64,000 nt of DNA. Source: Guptibacillus hwajinpoensis (GTDB lineage Bacteria > Bacillota > Bacilli > Bacillales > Guptibacillaceae). The first letter of the stretch is position 1. Each line of letters opens with the position of its first letter. The stretch covers positions 124,001-188,000 of the forward strand of contig NZ_SWFM01000002.1 in assembly GCF_005144865.1 (NCBI RefSeq), in the 5' to 3' direction. The position numbers and the translations under genes are program-made. Below the pieces are notes generated by a model. That model was not told where the DNA came from, ran no database searches, and saw nothing but the letters and a program-made list of their open reading frames with translations. This document shows, one piece after another, positions 34,919 to 46,877 of this stretch.

Positions 34919-35917
34919 ATGCATCCACTCGCAGAACGAATTTCAAATCAGGATGAACGTGCGCTTGCGAAAGCGATTAGCACTGTTGAGAATGATTCGG
35001 AAGAAAAGCTAGAGCTGCTGAAGGATATCCATCCAATGACAGGACGCGCTCATTATATTGGGATGACGGGATCGCCGGGTGCTGGTAAAAGCTCGCTCGT
35101 TAACAGGCTTATTACTTACCTTAGGAAACAGGGGTTAACCGTTGGTGTAGTAGCGGTCGACCCAACGAGCCCATTTAGCGGCGGTGCTCTTCTCGGAGAT
35201 CGGGTGCGGATGGCGGAGCATTTTACTGATCCTGGCGTTTTCATCCGTAGCATGGGAACGAGAGGAAGTCTTGGTGGCTTATCACGTACAACGAAAGAAA
35301 CGGTTCGACTGATGGATGCGTTTGGATTCGACGTCATTTTAATTGAAACCGTTGGAGTTGGCCAATCAGAACTCGATATTATGAAAATTGCTGATACGAT
35401 TGCGGTCGTGTTGAATCCTGGTAGTGGCGATGTCGTTCAAGTGTTCAAAGCCGGTATTATGGAAATTGCGGATCTTTTTGTTGTGAATAAGGCGGATTTG
35501 TCAGGGGTGCCGAAGTTACTAGCCGAGCTTGAAAGCATGCTTGATATTGTGAAACATGATGCGCCGTGGCGTCCGCCAATTGTCAAAACCGTTTCTGTAA
35601 GAAGTGAAGGTCTTGAGGAACTCTGGGAGAAGATTCAGGAACACTTTGCATACAGCAAGCAGTCAGGTGAGCGAGAGGCGAGACGAAAGACGTCGCTTGA
35701 ACGTGAAGTCATTGAAGTTGTTCATGCGGAAATGATGAAAAAGCTCGTTGAACAAGAAGAATCTCGCGATAAAAGCTGGATCGAAGAAGTGACAAGTGGT
35801 TCAGTTGACCCTTACTCAGCGGCGGTTCGGCTGCTTGAGGATTATGTTGGTCGACAAACGCTAAGAGGAAGGGGATGGGAAGGTGAAAAAGAACGTTCCT
35901 TCGATGGTGAAGGATGA
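34919..35917 (+). CDS. meaB: Methylmalonyl-CoA mutase-type G-protein chaperone MeaB
   Basis: This is a 332-residue P-loop GTPase of the MeaB/ArgK group, which guards and reloads B12-dependent acyl-CoA mutases. Walker A is GMTGSPGAGKSSLVNRL, followed by [16 protein letters not shown] (switch), VETVG-type ETVGVGQSELD and VVNKADLSG (NKxD). The start at 34919 follows AGAAGGG; the GTG at 34910 overlaps that site. Its 3' end overlaps the TetR gene by 35 bases. It is notable because icmF downstream already contains its own GTPase domain. Confidence 0.93.
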   Translation: MHPLAERISNQDERALAKAISTVENDSEEKLELLKDIHPMTGRAHYIGMTGSPGAGKSSLVNRLITYLRKQGLTVGVVAVDPTSPFSGGALLGDRVRMAEHFTDPGVFIRSMGTRGSLGGLSRTTKETVRLMDAFGFDVILIETVGVGQSELDIMKIADTIAVVLNPGSGDVVQVFKAGIMEIADLFVVNKADLSGVPKLLAELESMLDIVKHDAPWRPPIVKTVSVRSEGLEELWEKIQEHFAYSKQSGEREARRKTSLEREVIEVVHAEMMKKLVEQEESRDKSWIEEVTSGSVDPYSAAVRLLEDYVGRQTLRGRGWEGEKERSFDGEG

Positions 35918-36518
35918 AAAGCTCATCCAGAAAAGACGTGAACAAATGATTAAGGCAGCGGTGTCCCTTTTTAAAGAAAAGGGATTTCACCGTACAACAA
36001 CGAGAGAAATCGCACGTGCGGCTGGATTCAGCATCGGAACGCTGTATGAATACATTCGCAAAAAAGAAGATGTGCTGTATCTCGTTTGTGACAGCATTTA
36101 CGATGAAGTTCGCGAACGTCTAGAAGAGCAATTGAAGCCGAATATTACTGGAATTGACCGGTTAAGGCAGGCCCTTCATGCGTTTTATCATGTGATGGAT
36201 GATATGCAGGATGAAGTGCTTGTCATGTATCAGGAAGCAAAGTCCCTTCCACGTGAAACCCTTCCATATGTGTTGAAGAAAGAACTTGGGATGGCCGAAA
36301 TTTTCGAGAAGCTGATTGAAGAGTGCGTGGCAGAAGGAAAGCTTAATCTCTCAGATGATGAAATTTACGGAGCTGCTCACAATATTCTCGTCCAAGGACA
36401 GATGTGGGTGTTCAGGCGCTGGGCGCTACGGTCTCATTATTCAATAGATGAATACGCAAAGATGCAGGAAGCTTTTCTCATTCAAGCACTGAATCCTGTA
36501 GAAGCAAATAACGTTTAG
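35883..36518 (+). CDS. TetR-family regulator (FadR-like)
   Basis: This is a 211-residue regulator with an N-terminal TetR helix-turn-helix ([33 protein letters not shown]) and an all-helical ligand domain. The GTG start at 35883 follows GGAAGGGG and lies inside the end of meaB, indicating coupling. It resembles B. subtilis FadR (YsiA), which binds acyl-CoA and represses fad genes, so it is the obvious candidate for the TGAATG-type inverted repeats at 27750 and 30110 (inference). No operator was seen directly before this gene. Confidence 0.85.
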   Translation: MKKNVPSMVKDEKLIQKRREQMIKAAVSLFKEKGFHRTTTREIARAAGFSIGTLYEYIRKKEDVLYLVCDSIYDEVRERLEEQLKPNITGIDRLRQALHAFYHVMDDMQDEVLVMYQEAKSLPRETLPYVLKKELGMAEIFEKLIEECVAEGKLNLSDDEIYGAAHNILVQGQMWVFRRWALRSHYSIDEYAKMQEAFLIQALNPVEANNV

Positions 36519-36531
36519 GGGAGGAATAGCA

Positions 36532-39500
36532 GTGAGTGTAATGGAAACGTATAAGCCGGTTCATCACGTTCGTTTTGTAACCGCTTCAAGTTTATTTGAT
36601 GGTCATGATGCGTCTATTAATATTATGCGACGAATTTTACAGTCTAGTGGAGCAGAGGTTGTTCACCTTGGACATAATCGTTCTGTAGAAGAAGTTGTTA
36701 ACGCAGCAATTCAGGAGGATGCGCAGGGAATTGCCATCTCTTCCTACCAGGGCGGTCATATGGAGTACTTTAAGTACATGTATGATCTTCTAAAAGAAAA
36801 AGGCGCGTCACACGTTAAGATTTATGGTGGCGGTGGCGGAGTTATTATACCGAAAGAAATTAAGGAGCTACATGAATACGGTATTTCTCGTATTTTCTCA
36901 CCTGACGATGGAAGTGATCTTGGTCTTCAGGGAATGATCGACCTGATGATAAAAGAATGCGATTTTCCGACATTTAAACAAATCGATAACCAGATTGATC
37001 GTCTACACGAACGCGATCCTCAAGCAGTCTCAAGTCTTATTACGCTTGCAGAAAGCTTTGGAGCTGAAGGATCAGAAGAGACGGCAGCTACAGCTGAGAA
37101 GGTATTCGATAAACTGAAATCAATGGCAACGGAAACACCGGTAATCGGTATTACAGGTACAGGTGGAGCAGGGAAAAGCTCCTTAACAGATGAACTTGTT
37201 CGTCGTTTCATTAATGAATTCAGTGAGAAAACTGTTGCGATTCTATCAATTGATCCGACGAAGCAAAAGACTGGTGGAGCTCTTCTAGGTGACCGTATCC
37301 GTATGAATGCCATTCATAACGATCGCGTCTTTATGAGAAGTCTTGCAACGCGTAAATCCAAAACCGAACTATCGCTTTCGATTCGCGAAGCGTTAACGGT
37401 TGTGAAAGCGGCCGGATATGACTTGATCATCATTGAAACAAGCGGTATTGGCCAGGGGGATGCCGAGATCGTTGAAATTGCCGATGTTTCTATGTATGTG
37501 ATGACAAGTGAATTCGGTGCGCCTTCACAGCTAGAGAAAATTGATATGATCGATTTTGCTGATTTAATTGTTATTAATAAATACGAGCGAAAAGGCTCTG
37601 AAGATGCGCTTCGGGATGTGAAAAAACAGTACCAGCGCAGTCATATGCTATTTGAGCAAAGTCTTGATAAGATGCCTGTCTATGGCACGATCGCAAGTCA
37701 GTTTAATGACCCAGGAACAAATACGCTATTTAAAGCACTCGTTGATACGATTCATCGCAAATGCCGCAATGATTGGGCAACAGATATCGAAACAAGCGAT
37801 ATCGTTGAGAAATTAAACTTAATCATTCCACCACAGCGTCAGCAATATTTGCAGGATATTTCAGGCTCTGTTCGTCGCTACCATGAATATGTGGAGAAGC
37901 AAGTGCAGCTTGCTCGGAAAGCATTCCAGCTTCAAGGAACAATTGAAATGTTAGAGAGCACAGAAGGAAATGACGAGACGATTTCGATGTTGTCAGGGAT
38001 GAAAGATCAAAATATGGATGACATGCATGCTGAAACGAGAAAAATCATTGAGAACTGGCCAGAGTTGAAAGAGAAATATAGCGGCAAGGAATTTGTGACG
38101 GTTATTCGAGATAAAGAAATCGTTACTGAATTAACGACGAAAAGTCTTGCCGGACTTGATATACCGAAAGTATCCCTTCCAAAGTACGAAGACTGGGGAG
38201 AAATTGTACGCTGGGTATTGAAAGAAAATGTACCAGGCTCCTTCCCATATACAGGCGGTGTATTTCCGTTTAAGCGAAAAGGAGAGGATCCTAAGCGTCA
38301 ATTCGCAGGAGAAGGAACGCCAGAGCGAACGAATCGTCGCTTCCATTACCTTTCTGAGAATGAAGATGCTAAGCGTCTAAGTACAGCTTTTGATTCGGTA
38401 ACCCTTTATGGAGAAGATCCAGACTATCGCCCTGATATTTACGGTAAAGTTGGCGAGAGTGGGGTTAGCATTTGTACCCTCGATGATATGAAGAAGCTTT
38501 ATGCAGGATTCGATCTTTGTGCACCTTCAACATCTGTTTCGATGACGATCAATGGACCTGCACCGATCATTCTTGCGATGTTCATGAATACAGCAATTGA
38601 GCAGCAAATCAATCGTTTTGAAGAGAAAGAAGGACGTAAAGCAACCGAGCAGGAGCTTGCAGATATTAAGGCAAGCACGCTTAGTACGGTTCGTGGTACC
38701 GTTCAAGCTGATATTCTAAAAGAAGACCAAGGTCAGAACACGTGCATCTTCTCAACGGAGTTCGCCCTTCGTATGATGGGTGACATTCAAGAATATTTCA
38801 TTAATGAAAACGTTCGAAATTATTATTCCGTCTCCATTTCTGGATATCATATTGCAGAAGCGGGAGCGAATCCAATTTCTCAGCTTGCGTTTACGCTCGC
38901 GAACGGTTTCACGTATGTGGAATATTACTTGAGCCGCGGTATGGATATTGATAAGTTCGCGCCGAATTTATCGTTCTTCTTCAGTAACGGGTTAGATCCT
39001 GAATACACTGTTATTGGTAGAGTTGCTCGTAGAATCTGGGCTACTGTCATGAGGGAGAAGTACGGTGCAAATGCACGAAGTCAGAAACTGAAATACCATG
39101 TACAAACGTCCGGTCGCTCACTCCATGCACAGGAGATGGATTTCAACGATATTCGTACAACGTTGCAGGGCTTGATGGCGATTCATGACAACTGTAACTC
39201 GCTTCACACGAATGCTTATGATGAAGCTGTTACAACTCCGACAGAAGAATCCGTTCGCCGTGCCATGGCGATTCAAATGATTATTACGAAAGAACATGGA
39301 TTGACGAAGAACGAAAATCCACTTCAGGGCTCCTTTATCATTGAAGAGCTAACAGATCTTGTAGAAGAAGCCGTTCTATCTGAATTTGAACGGATTAACG
39401 CACGTGGAGGCGTTCTTGGCGCCATGGAGACGCAATATCAGCGTGGTAAGATTCAAGAGGAATCGATGCATTATGAAATGCTTAAGCATAGTGGAGAGCT

Positions 39501-39795
39501 TCCAATTGTTGGCGTAAATACGTACAAAAATCCGAATCCACCTGCAGAAGAAGAGTGGAACATGGAGCTTGCGCGAGCGAGTAAAGAAGAGAAAGAACAG
39601 CAAATCACGAACTTAAAACAGTTTCAAGAAGAGCATACTGACAAGACAAATGACGCCCTTAATCGCTTAAAGCGCGCTGCCCTTACAAAAGGAAATATTT
39701 TCGAAGAATTAATGGAAACAGTAAAGGTTGCAAGTCTTGGGCAAATCACCACAGCACTCTATGAAGTTGGCGGGAAATATCGTCGAAATATGTAG
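36532..39795 (+). CDS. icmF: Fused isobutyryl-CoA mutase IcmF
   Basis: This is a 1087-residue B12 enzyme interconverting isobutyryl-CoA and butyryl-CoA. Order of domains: cobalamin-binding ([14 protein letters not shown], ~res 20-150), MeaI-type GTPase ([17 protein letters not shown], ~res 205-460), linker, and the TIM-barrel mutase ([20 protein letters not shown] onward). The GTG start follows GGGAGG by 7 bases; an ATG three codons in is possible. It is the last gene of the cluster and links valine/branched-acid breakdown to butyryl-CoA oxidation. A terminator follows. Confidence 0.96.
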   Translation: MSVMETYKPVHHVRFVTASSLFDGHDASINIMRRILQSSGAEVVHLGHNRSVEEVVNAAIQEDAQGIAISSYQGGHMEYFKYMYDLLKEKGASHVKIYGGGGGVIIPKEIKELHEYGISRIFSPDDGSDLGLQGMIDLMIKECDFPTFKQIDNQIDRLHERDPQAVSSLITLAESFGAEGSEETAATAEKVFDKLKSMATETPVIGITGTGGAGKSSLTDELVRRFINEFSEKTVAILSIDPTKQKTGGALLGDRIRMNAIHNDRVFMRSLATRKSKTELSLSIREALTVVKAAGYDLIIIETSGIGQGDAEIVEIADVSMYVMTSEFGAPSQLEKIDMIDFADLIVINKYERKGSEDALRDVKKQYQRSHMLFEQSLDKMPVYGTIASQFNDPGTNTLFKALVDTIHRKCRNDWATDIETSDIVEKLNLIIPPQRQQYLQDISGSVRRYHEYVEKQVQLARKAFQLQGTIEMLESTEGNDETISMLSGMKDQNMDDMHAETRKIIENWPELKEKYSGKEFVTVIRDKEIVTELTTKSLAGLDIPKVSLPKYEDWGEIVRWVLKENVPGSFPYTGGVFPFKRKGEDPKRQFAGEGTPERTNRRFHYLSENEDAKRLSTAFDSVTLYGEDPDYRPDIYGKVGESGVSICTLDDMKKLYAGFDLCAPSTSVSMTINGPAPIILAMFMNTAIEQQINRFEEKEGRKATEQELADIKASTLSTVRGTVQADILKEDQGQNTCIFSTEFALRMMGDIQEYFINENVRNYYSVSISGYHIAEAGANPISQLAFTLANGFTYVEYYLSRGMDIDKFAPNLSFFFSNGLDPEYTVIGRVARRIWATVMREKYGANARSQKLKYHVQTSGRSLHAQEMDFNDIRTTLQGLMAIHDNCNSLHTNAYDEAVTTPTEESVRRAMAIQMIITKEHGLTKNENPLQGSFIIEELTDLVEEAVLSEFERINARGGVLGAMETQYQRGKIQEESMHYEMLKHSGELPIVGVNTYKNPNPPAEEEWNMELARASKEEKEQQITNLKQFQEEHTDKTNDALNRLKRAALTKGNIFEELMETVKVASLGQITTALYEVGGKYRRNM

Positions 39796-39836
39796 ACGGT
39801 TAACAACTTGTCAAATGCAAGCGTTCATATTATTGT

Positions 39837-39866
39837 AGGAGGAAGGGAAGCCTTCCTCCTTTTCGT
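39837..39866 (+). terminator. icmF terminator
   Basis: AGGAGGAAGG pairs with CCTTCCTCCT over GAAG, followed by TTTTCGTT. Confidence 0.8.
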
Positions 39867-39985
39867 TCTGCTGACTTAAGGAAATAGTGGGAGTTCGAAG
39901 GCGAAATCCTTCTATTACAATGGCTTTGATTTAAAAGATTATTGTTTTGCGCTTGATTTTGTATAAAAACTCCACACTTCGAAGT

Positions 39986-40113
39986 GATTGTAGCGGAAGG
40001 TGCTCGACTCCTGCGGGACTAGCGGGACAGGTGAGACCCCACAGGCGCGCCTTAAGCGCGCCGAGGAGGCTCACCGCCCGCACCAAGGAAAGCGAGCACC
40101 TGGAGCGGAAATC
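39986..40113 (+). repeat. Palindromic element, copy 6
   Basis: Outer stem GGTGCTCG/CGAGCACC; inner hairpin GGCGCGC/GCGCGCC. It lies in the icmF-rpoE gap. The rest of that gap has a TATAAT at 40203 that may serve rpoE. Confidence 0.9.
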
Positions 40114-40374
40114 ACCACTGCTGATATGACAACAATGTTTCTGAAAACAGCCATTTCAATAGATTTGTTCAAAAATCGTAGCATAGATTGCTGAAATTTG
40201 TTTATAATGAATGGTATGTTTTGTATTAGGATCTACAGGTTAGATGTAATAATAGCTATGAATGAATGATAAGCTAGTTTCTCAACTTGTTCTTTTACTA
40301 GAGAGCGACCAGCTGAAGCACGCGAGTCATTTATTAGAAGTAGCGTAGGATAATGGAAAGGGAGTGCCGATATC

Positions 40375-40872
40375 GTGAGTAGCTTAAAGCAGCTATCTGC
40401 TGAAGACATTCAAGAAACATCGATGATTGATATTATGTATTACATTTTGCAAGATGAGAAGAAACCAGTTTCTTTCTATACACTAATGGAGCGAATTGGG
40501 AAGATGAAAGGGCTTAGCTCTACTCAGCTTCAAGAAATGCTTGCAGAAGTATACACAAACTTAAATACAGACGGCCGTTTTGTTACGCTTGGAGACAACC
40601 AGTGGGGATTAAAAGGCTGGTATCCTGTTGAGCAAACACAGGAAGAGCTAGCAACAACAATCAAGCCGAAGAAACGCAAGAAGTCTAGCGATGATGACGA
40701 GCTAGGTTTTGATGAAGATGCTGAAGATGATCTTGAAGACCTAGAAGTTGATGATCTTGATGACTTTGACGACGATGATTTCGATGATGATACAGAAGAT
40801 TTAGATGATGAAGACATTGATGAAGACGACGATGACGACGTAGAAGACGATTCAGAAGAAGACAAGAAATAA
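40375..40872 (+). CDS. rpoE: RNA polymerase delta subunit
   Basis: This 165-residue protein has an N-terminal HARE-HTH domain (EDIQETSMIDIMYYILQDEK, ~res 1-90) and an extremely acidic Asp/Glu tail (~res 105-165). Delta increases RNA polymerase recycling and initiation selectivity in Firmicutes. The start codon is GTG after AAAGGGAGTG. It lies upstream of pyrG, as in B. subtilis. The acidic tail's antisense gives a serine-rich spurious frame. Confidence 0.96.
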   Translation: MSSLKQLSAEDIQETSMIDIMYYILQDEKKPVSFYTLMERIGKMKGLSSTQLQEMLAEVYTNLNTDGRFVTLGDNQWGLKGWYPVEQTQEELATTIKPKKRKKSSDDDELGFDEDAEDDLEDLEVDDLDDFDDDDFDDDTEDLDDEDIDEDDDDDVEDDSEEDKK

Positions 40873-40964
40873 TTTCTGTCGCTTCTTGACTTTCAGTAAC
40901 GAAATCGGTAGAATCATTTTTGGGCTTCACCAATAAACTAATATACTTATAGATACGATATAAA

Positions 40965-41012
40965 AACAAAAGTGCCCCCTCATTTATGGGACAGGTGCCA
41001 CTTTTGTTTTTT
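40965..41012 (+). terminator. rpoE terminator
   Basis: AAAACAAAAGTG pairs with CACTTTTGTTTT, with GGGACAGGTGCC in the stem, followed by a T tract. Confidence 0.8.
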
Positions 41013-41122
41013 TGTTTTTGTCTCATTACTAAAAGGGTTATCAAAACAGGTTTTGTGAAAGGCTCTGTTCTAAAAAATTGTTGCTTTTGAAACCAATGTT
41101 GAATAAAACACAACACTTCGCT

Positions 41123-41250
41123 CATTGGAGCGGAAGGATGCTCGACTCCTGCGGGATTAGCGGGACAGGTGAGACCCCACAGGAGCGTTAGCGACGAGGA
41201 GGCTCACCGCCCGCCCCGCGGAAAGCGAGCATCCTGGAGCGGAAATTAAC
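41123..41250 (+). repeat. Palindromic element, copy 7 (with clear outer inverted repeats)
   Basis: The core has GGATGCTCG/CGAGCATCC. This copy shows the outer arms best: ATTGTTGCTTTT at 41077-41088 and its exact complement AAAAGCAACAAT at 41260-41271, making the full element ~41058-41285. The remaining ~200 bases before pyrG are A+T-rich leader with no clear hairpin. Confidence 0.92.
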
Positions 41251-41474
41251 CACTTATCTAAAAGCAACAATGTCTGCGAACCTTGCTTACGAAAACAAAT
41301 TTATTTTTAATATAAGCAGTGTGACTCTAATGAGCGACTAAAACCCAGTAAGTGAACCTTCCAATAAATTTATTTCATTTTAACCATCTGCATTGATTTT
41401 ATTTAAAAAAATCTAAAATCAACCGTTTCGGATGAATCCTCTTCCTTTCAAGAAGGGCAGAATACAAACCATGA

Positions 41475-43103
<1,629 letters not shown>

Positions 43104-43110
43104 TAATCAT

Positions 43111-43147
43111 AAAACATCCACTTCAACGTTGAAGTGGATGTTTTTTT
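43111..43147 (+). terminator. pyrG terminator
   Basis: AACATCCACTTCAAC pairs with GTTGAAGTGGATGTT and is followed by seven T residues. Confidence 0.92.
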
Positions 43148-43214
43148 GCAAATGGACCTTTTCTAAAAGACTATAGTTTTTGTAACAGGTTTAATAAAAC
43201 CACATATCAAAGTT

Positions 43215-43346
43215 GATTGTAGCGGAAGGTGCTCGACTCCTGCGGGACTAGCGGGACAGGTGAGACCCCACAGGCGCGCCTAAAGCGCGCCGAGGATGCT
43301 CACCGCCCGCACCAAGGAAAGCGAGCATCCTGGAGCGGAAATCAAC
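43215..43346 (+). repeat. Palindromic element, copy 8 (mismatched arms)
   Basis: The left arm reads GGTGCTCG but the right arm reads CGAGCATCC, so the outer stem has a mismatch. The inner hairpin is GGCGCGC/GCGCGCC and GAGGATGCTCACC replaces GAGGAGGCTCACC. It lies between pyrG and the 3' end of ywjG. Confidence 0.9.
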
Positions 43347-43382
43347 TACTACTCTTACGGCAACAATGTCAACGAAATTACA

Positions 43383-43916
43383 TTAAAATTCGTAACCATG
43401 TTCTTCCAGTATTTCCCTCGTTGTTAAATAAAGGGCATGGTACACATAAAGAGAAGTGAGTAGAGACGGATAACCAACACGCTCCCCATCATCATTTGGA
43501 ACAAGTCCATCCGTCAGTCCCGTGTTTATATGGAAATGCACATTTTCCTCAAGAGCGTGTGACGCATCTTTTCGCGTTGCTGAAACACCTACAACAGCTG
43601 CCCCTGTTTCTTTAAACCTACTCACTCGATCTGCGGCGCCTTGATCATCATTGAATCGAGTAAATAAAATAACGCAATCTTTTTCCGTTAAAGCAGATGG
43701 ATCATGTAGAATAGAACAAGAAGGCAACTTTTCAGCACCATAAACAGCTTCTAGTGCCGCACCTTGAAGCTCATGCTCACCATAAAAATAAACCGTCCCT
43801 CCACCATTAATCGTCTGAGCAAACAAACGCGAAATATCTTCAATCACCATCTCATGATTATCTTGTATCAATTTAAACTTACCCATCAACTGCGTAGTAA
43901 ATATCTTCATCATCAT
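43383..43916 (-). CDS. ywjG: YwjG family (DUF2529) protein
   Basis: This ~177-residue protein has a SIS-like fold pattern (GGGTVYFYGEHELQGAALEAVYGAEKLP... and VILFTRFNDDQGAADRVSRF, then GAAVVGVSA) typical of DUF2529. The function is unknown; sugar-phosphate binding would fit the fold. It lies between pyrG and spo0F, as in B. subtilis, but here it is on the opposite strand to both neighbours. The start at 43916 follows AAAGG by 8 bases. Confidence 0.85.
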   Translation of the reverse strand: MMMKIFTTQLMGKFKLIQDNHEMVIEDISRLFAQTINGGGTVYFYGEHELQGAALEAVYGAEKLPSCSILHDPSALTEKDCVILFTRFNDDQGAADRVSRFKETGAAVVGVSATRKDASHALEENVHFHINTGLTDGLVPNDDGERVGYPSLLTSLYVYHALYLTTREILEEHGYEF

Positions 43917-44094
43917 GCCCACAACCTTTCTATCTCTAATTTCTTACTTGAAATTTTTTATTTGATTTGTATTTGTAATTATGATGTCATTACTATGGAT
44001 AAAGAACTCATTAAAAGAACCCGCTCGATTTTTGGTTTACATTATTTCTAGAAGATTAAAGTATTGAATGTTTTTAAAACCACAATACAAAGTT

Positions 44095-44224
44095 GATTGG
44101 AGCAGAAGGTGCTCGACTCCTGCGGGATGAGCGGGACAGGTGAGACCCCACAGGCACGCCCAAGCGTGCCGAGGAGGCTCACCGCCCGCCCCGCGGAAAG
44201 CGAGCACCTGGAGCGTAAATCAAC
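44095..44224 (+). repeat. Palindromic element, copy 9
   Basis: Outer stem GGTGCTCG/CGAGCACC; inner hairpin GGCACGCC/AGCGTGCC. It lies in the divergent ywjG-spo0F region (43917-44409). The rest of that region is A+T-rich; a loose sigma-H-like AGGAAGGG...GCGAATT near 44340-44372 might drive spo0F. Confidence 0.9.
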
Positions 44225-44409
44225 TACTACTCTTATCGCAATATCGGCAATCATCTTAACACAAAAAATTCATAAACAGCGTTCTCCATTATAACGCGTA
44301 CAACGTTTCCTTGCGAATTCCTGCTTGAAAATCATAATCAGGAAGGGATTTAATCACTTTAAGCGAATTAAATCACTAAGACTAACTGAAAAGTAGAGGT
44401 GGCTCACAC

Positions 44410-44775
44410 ATGGAGAAAATATTAATAGTAGATGACCAATATGGCATTCGTATCCTTCTTAACGAAATTTTTCAAAAAGAAGGCTATCAAACATTTCAGG
44501 CAGCAAACGGTGTACAAGCCCTTTCGATCGTTAAAAGTGAGGACCCCGATTTAGTTATTTTAGATATGAAAATCCCTGGTATGGATGGACTAGAAATTTT
44601 GAAACGAATAAAGAAAATGGAAGCAAGAGCACTTGTTATCATTATGACAGCTTACGGTGAACTGGACATGATTCACGAAGCAATGGATTTAGGTGCAATT
44701 ACTCACTTTGCTAAACCATTTGACATTGATGAAATCAAAGCATCAGTTAAAAAAGAATTAGCAGCGCTCTCTTAA
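44410..44775 (+). CDS. spo0F: Sporulation phosphorelay response regulator Spo0F
   Basis: This is a 121-residue single receiver domain with no output domain. The phosphorelay residues are in place: acidic pair in ILIVDDQYG, phospho-acceptor Asp54 in [12 protein letters not shown], Thr in IIMTAYGE and Lys104 in FAKPFD. It receives phosphate from sporulation kinases and passes it to Spo0B. GAGGTGG lies 6-8 bases before the ATG. It precedes fbaA, as in B. subtilis. Confidence 0.97.
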   Translation: MEKILIVDDQYGIRILLNEIFQKEGYQTFQAANGVQALSIVKSEDPDLVILDMKIPGMDGLEILKRIKKMEARALVIIMTAYGELDMIHEAMDLGAITHFAKPFDIDEIKASVKKELAALS

Positions 44776-44846
44776 CAAAGAGGTAGCGCTTACATAAACA
44801 AATCCCATTAAATCAAGCTTTTTCCCCTTCTTTTATAGAATTCATA

Positions 44847-44855
44847 TGCTATAAT
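44847..44855 (+). promoter_or_regulatory. Extended -10 promoter of fbaA
   Basis: TGCTATAAT is an extended -10; the -35 region is poor. Transcription would begin near 44862. Confidence 0.55.
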
Positions 44856-44861
44856 AGAACC

Positions 44862-45060
44862 GTGTTTTTGAAGAATTTGTAGAGGTAATGGATTCAGATT
44901 AGCAGAAAATTCTTGGAACGGGACATACATAAAAACACGATGTTTGTGCCATCTTGAAGAAGACAGTTTTTTCTGGATGCATCTGCATGCTTCAACGGCA
45001 GGTATTGGTTATTAAGATGGTCCAGGTCAGAACCTGGCAATTCTAAATTATATTGAGGAG
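44862..45060 (+). promoter_or_regulatory. Long structured leader of fbaA
   Basis: This ~200-base leader can form GCCATCTT/AAGATGG(T) around 44949-45024, GCATCTGCATGC, and a clear hairpin CCAGGT-CAGA-ACCTGG ending ~25 bases before the ribosome site. No match to a known riboswitch was recognised. Confidence 0.4.
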
Positions 45061-45068
45061 GATTTATT

Positions 45069-45932
45069 ATGCCTTTAGTTTCTATGAAAGAAATGCTCGA
45101 AAAAGGTAAAGCAGAAGGCTATGCAATTGGCCAATTTAACCTTAACAACCTTGAGTTTACTCAAGCGATCCTACAAGCTGCACAAGAAGAGAAGTCACCA
45201 GTTATTCTTGGTGTTTCTGAAGGTGCTGCTCGTTACATGGGCGGATTCAAAACAATTGTTACAATTGTAGAAGCGCTTATGGAAGAGTACAAGGTTACAG
45301 TACCAGTTGCAATTCACCTTGACCACGGTTCTAGCTTCGAGAAGTGTATGCAAGCGATCAACGCTGGATTCACTTCTGTTATGATCGATGGTTCTCACTA
45401 CCCTCTAGACGAAAACATCGCACTTACTTCTAAAGTAGTGGAAGCTGCACATGCAGTTGGTGTTTCTGTTGAAGCTGAGCTTGGACGTATTGGCGGACAA
45501 GAAGACGATCTTGTTGTTGAAGACGCTGATGCTGCTTACGCGATCCCTGAAGAGTGTGAGCGCCTTATCAACGAAACTGGTGTAGACTGCTTCGCACCTG
45601 CACTTGGTTCTGTACACGGCCCTTACAAAGGTGAGCCTAACCTTGGATTCGACCGCATGGAAACAATCAGCAAAATGACTGGTGTTCCTCTAGTACTTCA
45701 CGGTGGTACTGGTATCCCAACAGCTGACGTGAAAAAAGCGATCAAGTTTGGACATGCTAAAATCAACGTGAACACTGAGAGCCAAATTTCTTCTGCTAGA
45801 GCAGTTCGTTCTGTTCTTGAAGAAAAGCCAGATCTTTATGATCCTCGTAAATACATGGGACCAGCACGCGATGCGATTAAAGAAACAGTAATCGGCAAAA
45901 TGCGTGAGTTCGGTTCTTCTAACAAAGCATAA
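45069..45932 (+). CDS. fbaA: Class II fructose-bisphosphate aldolase
   Basis: This 287-residue zinc aldolase interconverts fructose 1,6-bisphosphate and two triose phosphates. Zn-binding motifs are [29 protein letters not shown] and [16 protein letters not shown] (phosphate loop and His). Codon use is strongly biased towards optimal codons, as expected for an abundant glycolytic enzyme. GAGGAGG precedes the ATG. A terminator follows, and tal is next. Confidence 0.97.
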   Translation: MPLVSMKEMLEKGKAEGYAIGQFNLNNLEFTQAILQAAQEEKSPVILGVSEGAARYMGGFKTIVTIVEALMEEYKVTVPVAIHLDHGSSFEKCMQAINAGFTSVMIDGSHYPLDENIALTSKVVEAAHAVGVSVEAELGRIGGQEDDLVVEDADAAYAIPEECERLINETGVDCFAPALGSVHGPYKGEPNLGFDRMETISKMTGVPLVLHGGTGIPTADVKKAIKFGHAKINVNTESQISSARAVRSVLEEKPDLYDPRKYMGPARDAIKETVIGKMREFGSSNKA

Positions 45933-45952
45933 ACTTCTTAAATCGGATCATC

Positions 45953-45979
45953 AAAACCGCTCGACTTCGAGCGGTTTCT
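45953..45979 (+). terminator. fbaA terminator
   Basis: AAACCGCTCGA pairs with TCGAGCGGTTT over CT. Confidence 0.85.
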
Positions 45980-46078
45980 GATTTCCGTTTTAACCCCTCA
46001 TCTACTACCTTGCGACTATTTTTCATTTATTTACCTTCAAATCGTCTAACTTAAAACAAAATATGTTAAAATTTTTCT

Positions 46079-46092
46079 CGTAAACGCTTTCT
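46079..46092 (+). promoter_or_regulatory. cre-like site upstream of tal
   Basis: CGTAAACGCTTTCT keeps the cre core GTAAACGCTTTC and differs from the consensus at the outermost bases. It lies 23 bases before the tal start. Confidence 0.45.
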
Positions 46093-46114
46093 AAATTGAA
46101 GGAGGACATACGTA

Positions 46115-46768
46115 ATGAAAATTTTCATAGATTCTGCAAACTTGAATGATATTAAAGAAGCACATGACATGGGTGTTGTTTCTGGTGTAACAACAAATCC
46201 TTCTTTAGTGATGAAAGAAAAAGTGAATTTTCATGACCGTCTTAGAGAAATTACTAGCCTTGTATCTGGATCTGTTAGTGCAGAAGTTGTTTCGACGACA
46301 GCAGAGGAAATGATTGAAGAAGGAAAGCAACTAGCTGATATTGCGCCAAATATTACAGTGAAGGTGCCAATGAATCGTGAAGGGATGAAAGCTGTTAAAG
46401 CATTCTCTGAAGCTGGTATCAAGACAAATGTCACGCTTGTTTTTTCGGCGAATCAGGCATTGCTAGCTGCCCGCGCAGGGGCTTCTTACGTTTCACCATT
46501 CCTTGGACGACTTGATGATATCGGACACAACGGTCTTGATCTCATCTCTGAAATTTCTGATCTATTTGCTGTACATGGTATCGAAACAGAAATTATTGCT
46601 GCATCCATTCGTCATCCTCTACATGTAACAGAAGCCGCTCTTCGCGGTGCTGACATTGGAACAATGCCGCTTAAGGTCGTTCTACAAATGCTTGAACACC
46701 CACTTACAGATAAAGGGATAGATCAATTCCTTGCTGATTGGGAAGAAGCAAAAAAAGAGATGGAATAA
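46115..46768 (+). CDS. tal: Transaldolase (small FSA-type)
   Basis: This is a 217-residue TIM-barrel protein of the small transaldolase/fructose-6-phosphate aldolase group. It shows the N-terminal [22 protein letters not shown], the Schiff-base Lys in NITVKVPMN and the phosphate site in [11 protein letters not shown]. It works in the non-oxidative pentose phosphate pathway. The length is close to B. subtilis YwjH (about 212 aa). GAAGGAGG precedes the ATG, and the order fbaA-tal-murAB is conserved. Confidence 0.94.
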   Translation: MKIFIDSANLNDIKEAHDMGVVSGVTTNPSLVMKEKVNFHDRLREITSLVSGSVSAEVVSTTAEEMIEEGKQLADIAPNITVKVPMNREGMKAVKAFSEAGIKTNVTLVFSANQALLAARAGASYVSPFLGRLDDIGHNGLDLISEISDLFAVHGIETEIIAASIRHPLHVTEAALRGADIGTMPLKVVLQMLEHPLTDKGIDQFLADWEEAKKEME

Positions 46769-46877
46769 CAAGAACAAATTGGCATGAACTTCCTGTTTTT
46801 GCCCATACTATTCTTAAGAAGTATCAAATTTCGACATTGTTAGAGGAATGAGATGCGGACGAAGAAGGGAGACCATT

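Noticed and set aside
40530..40865. Serine-rich antisense frame
   Set aside because: It is the complement of the Asp/Glu codons of the rpoE acidic tail.
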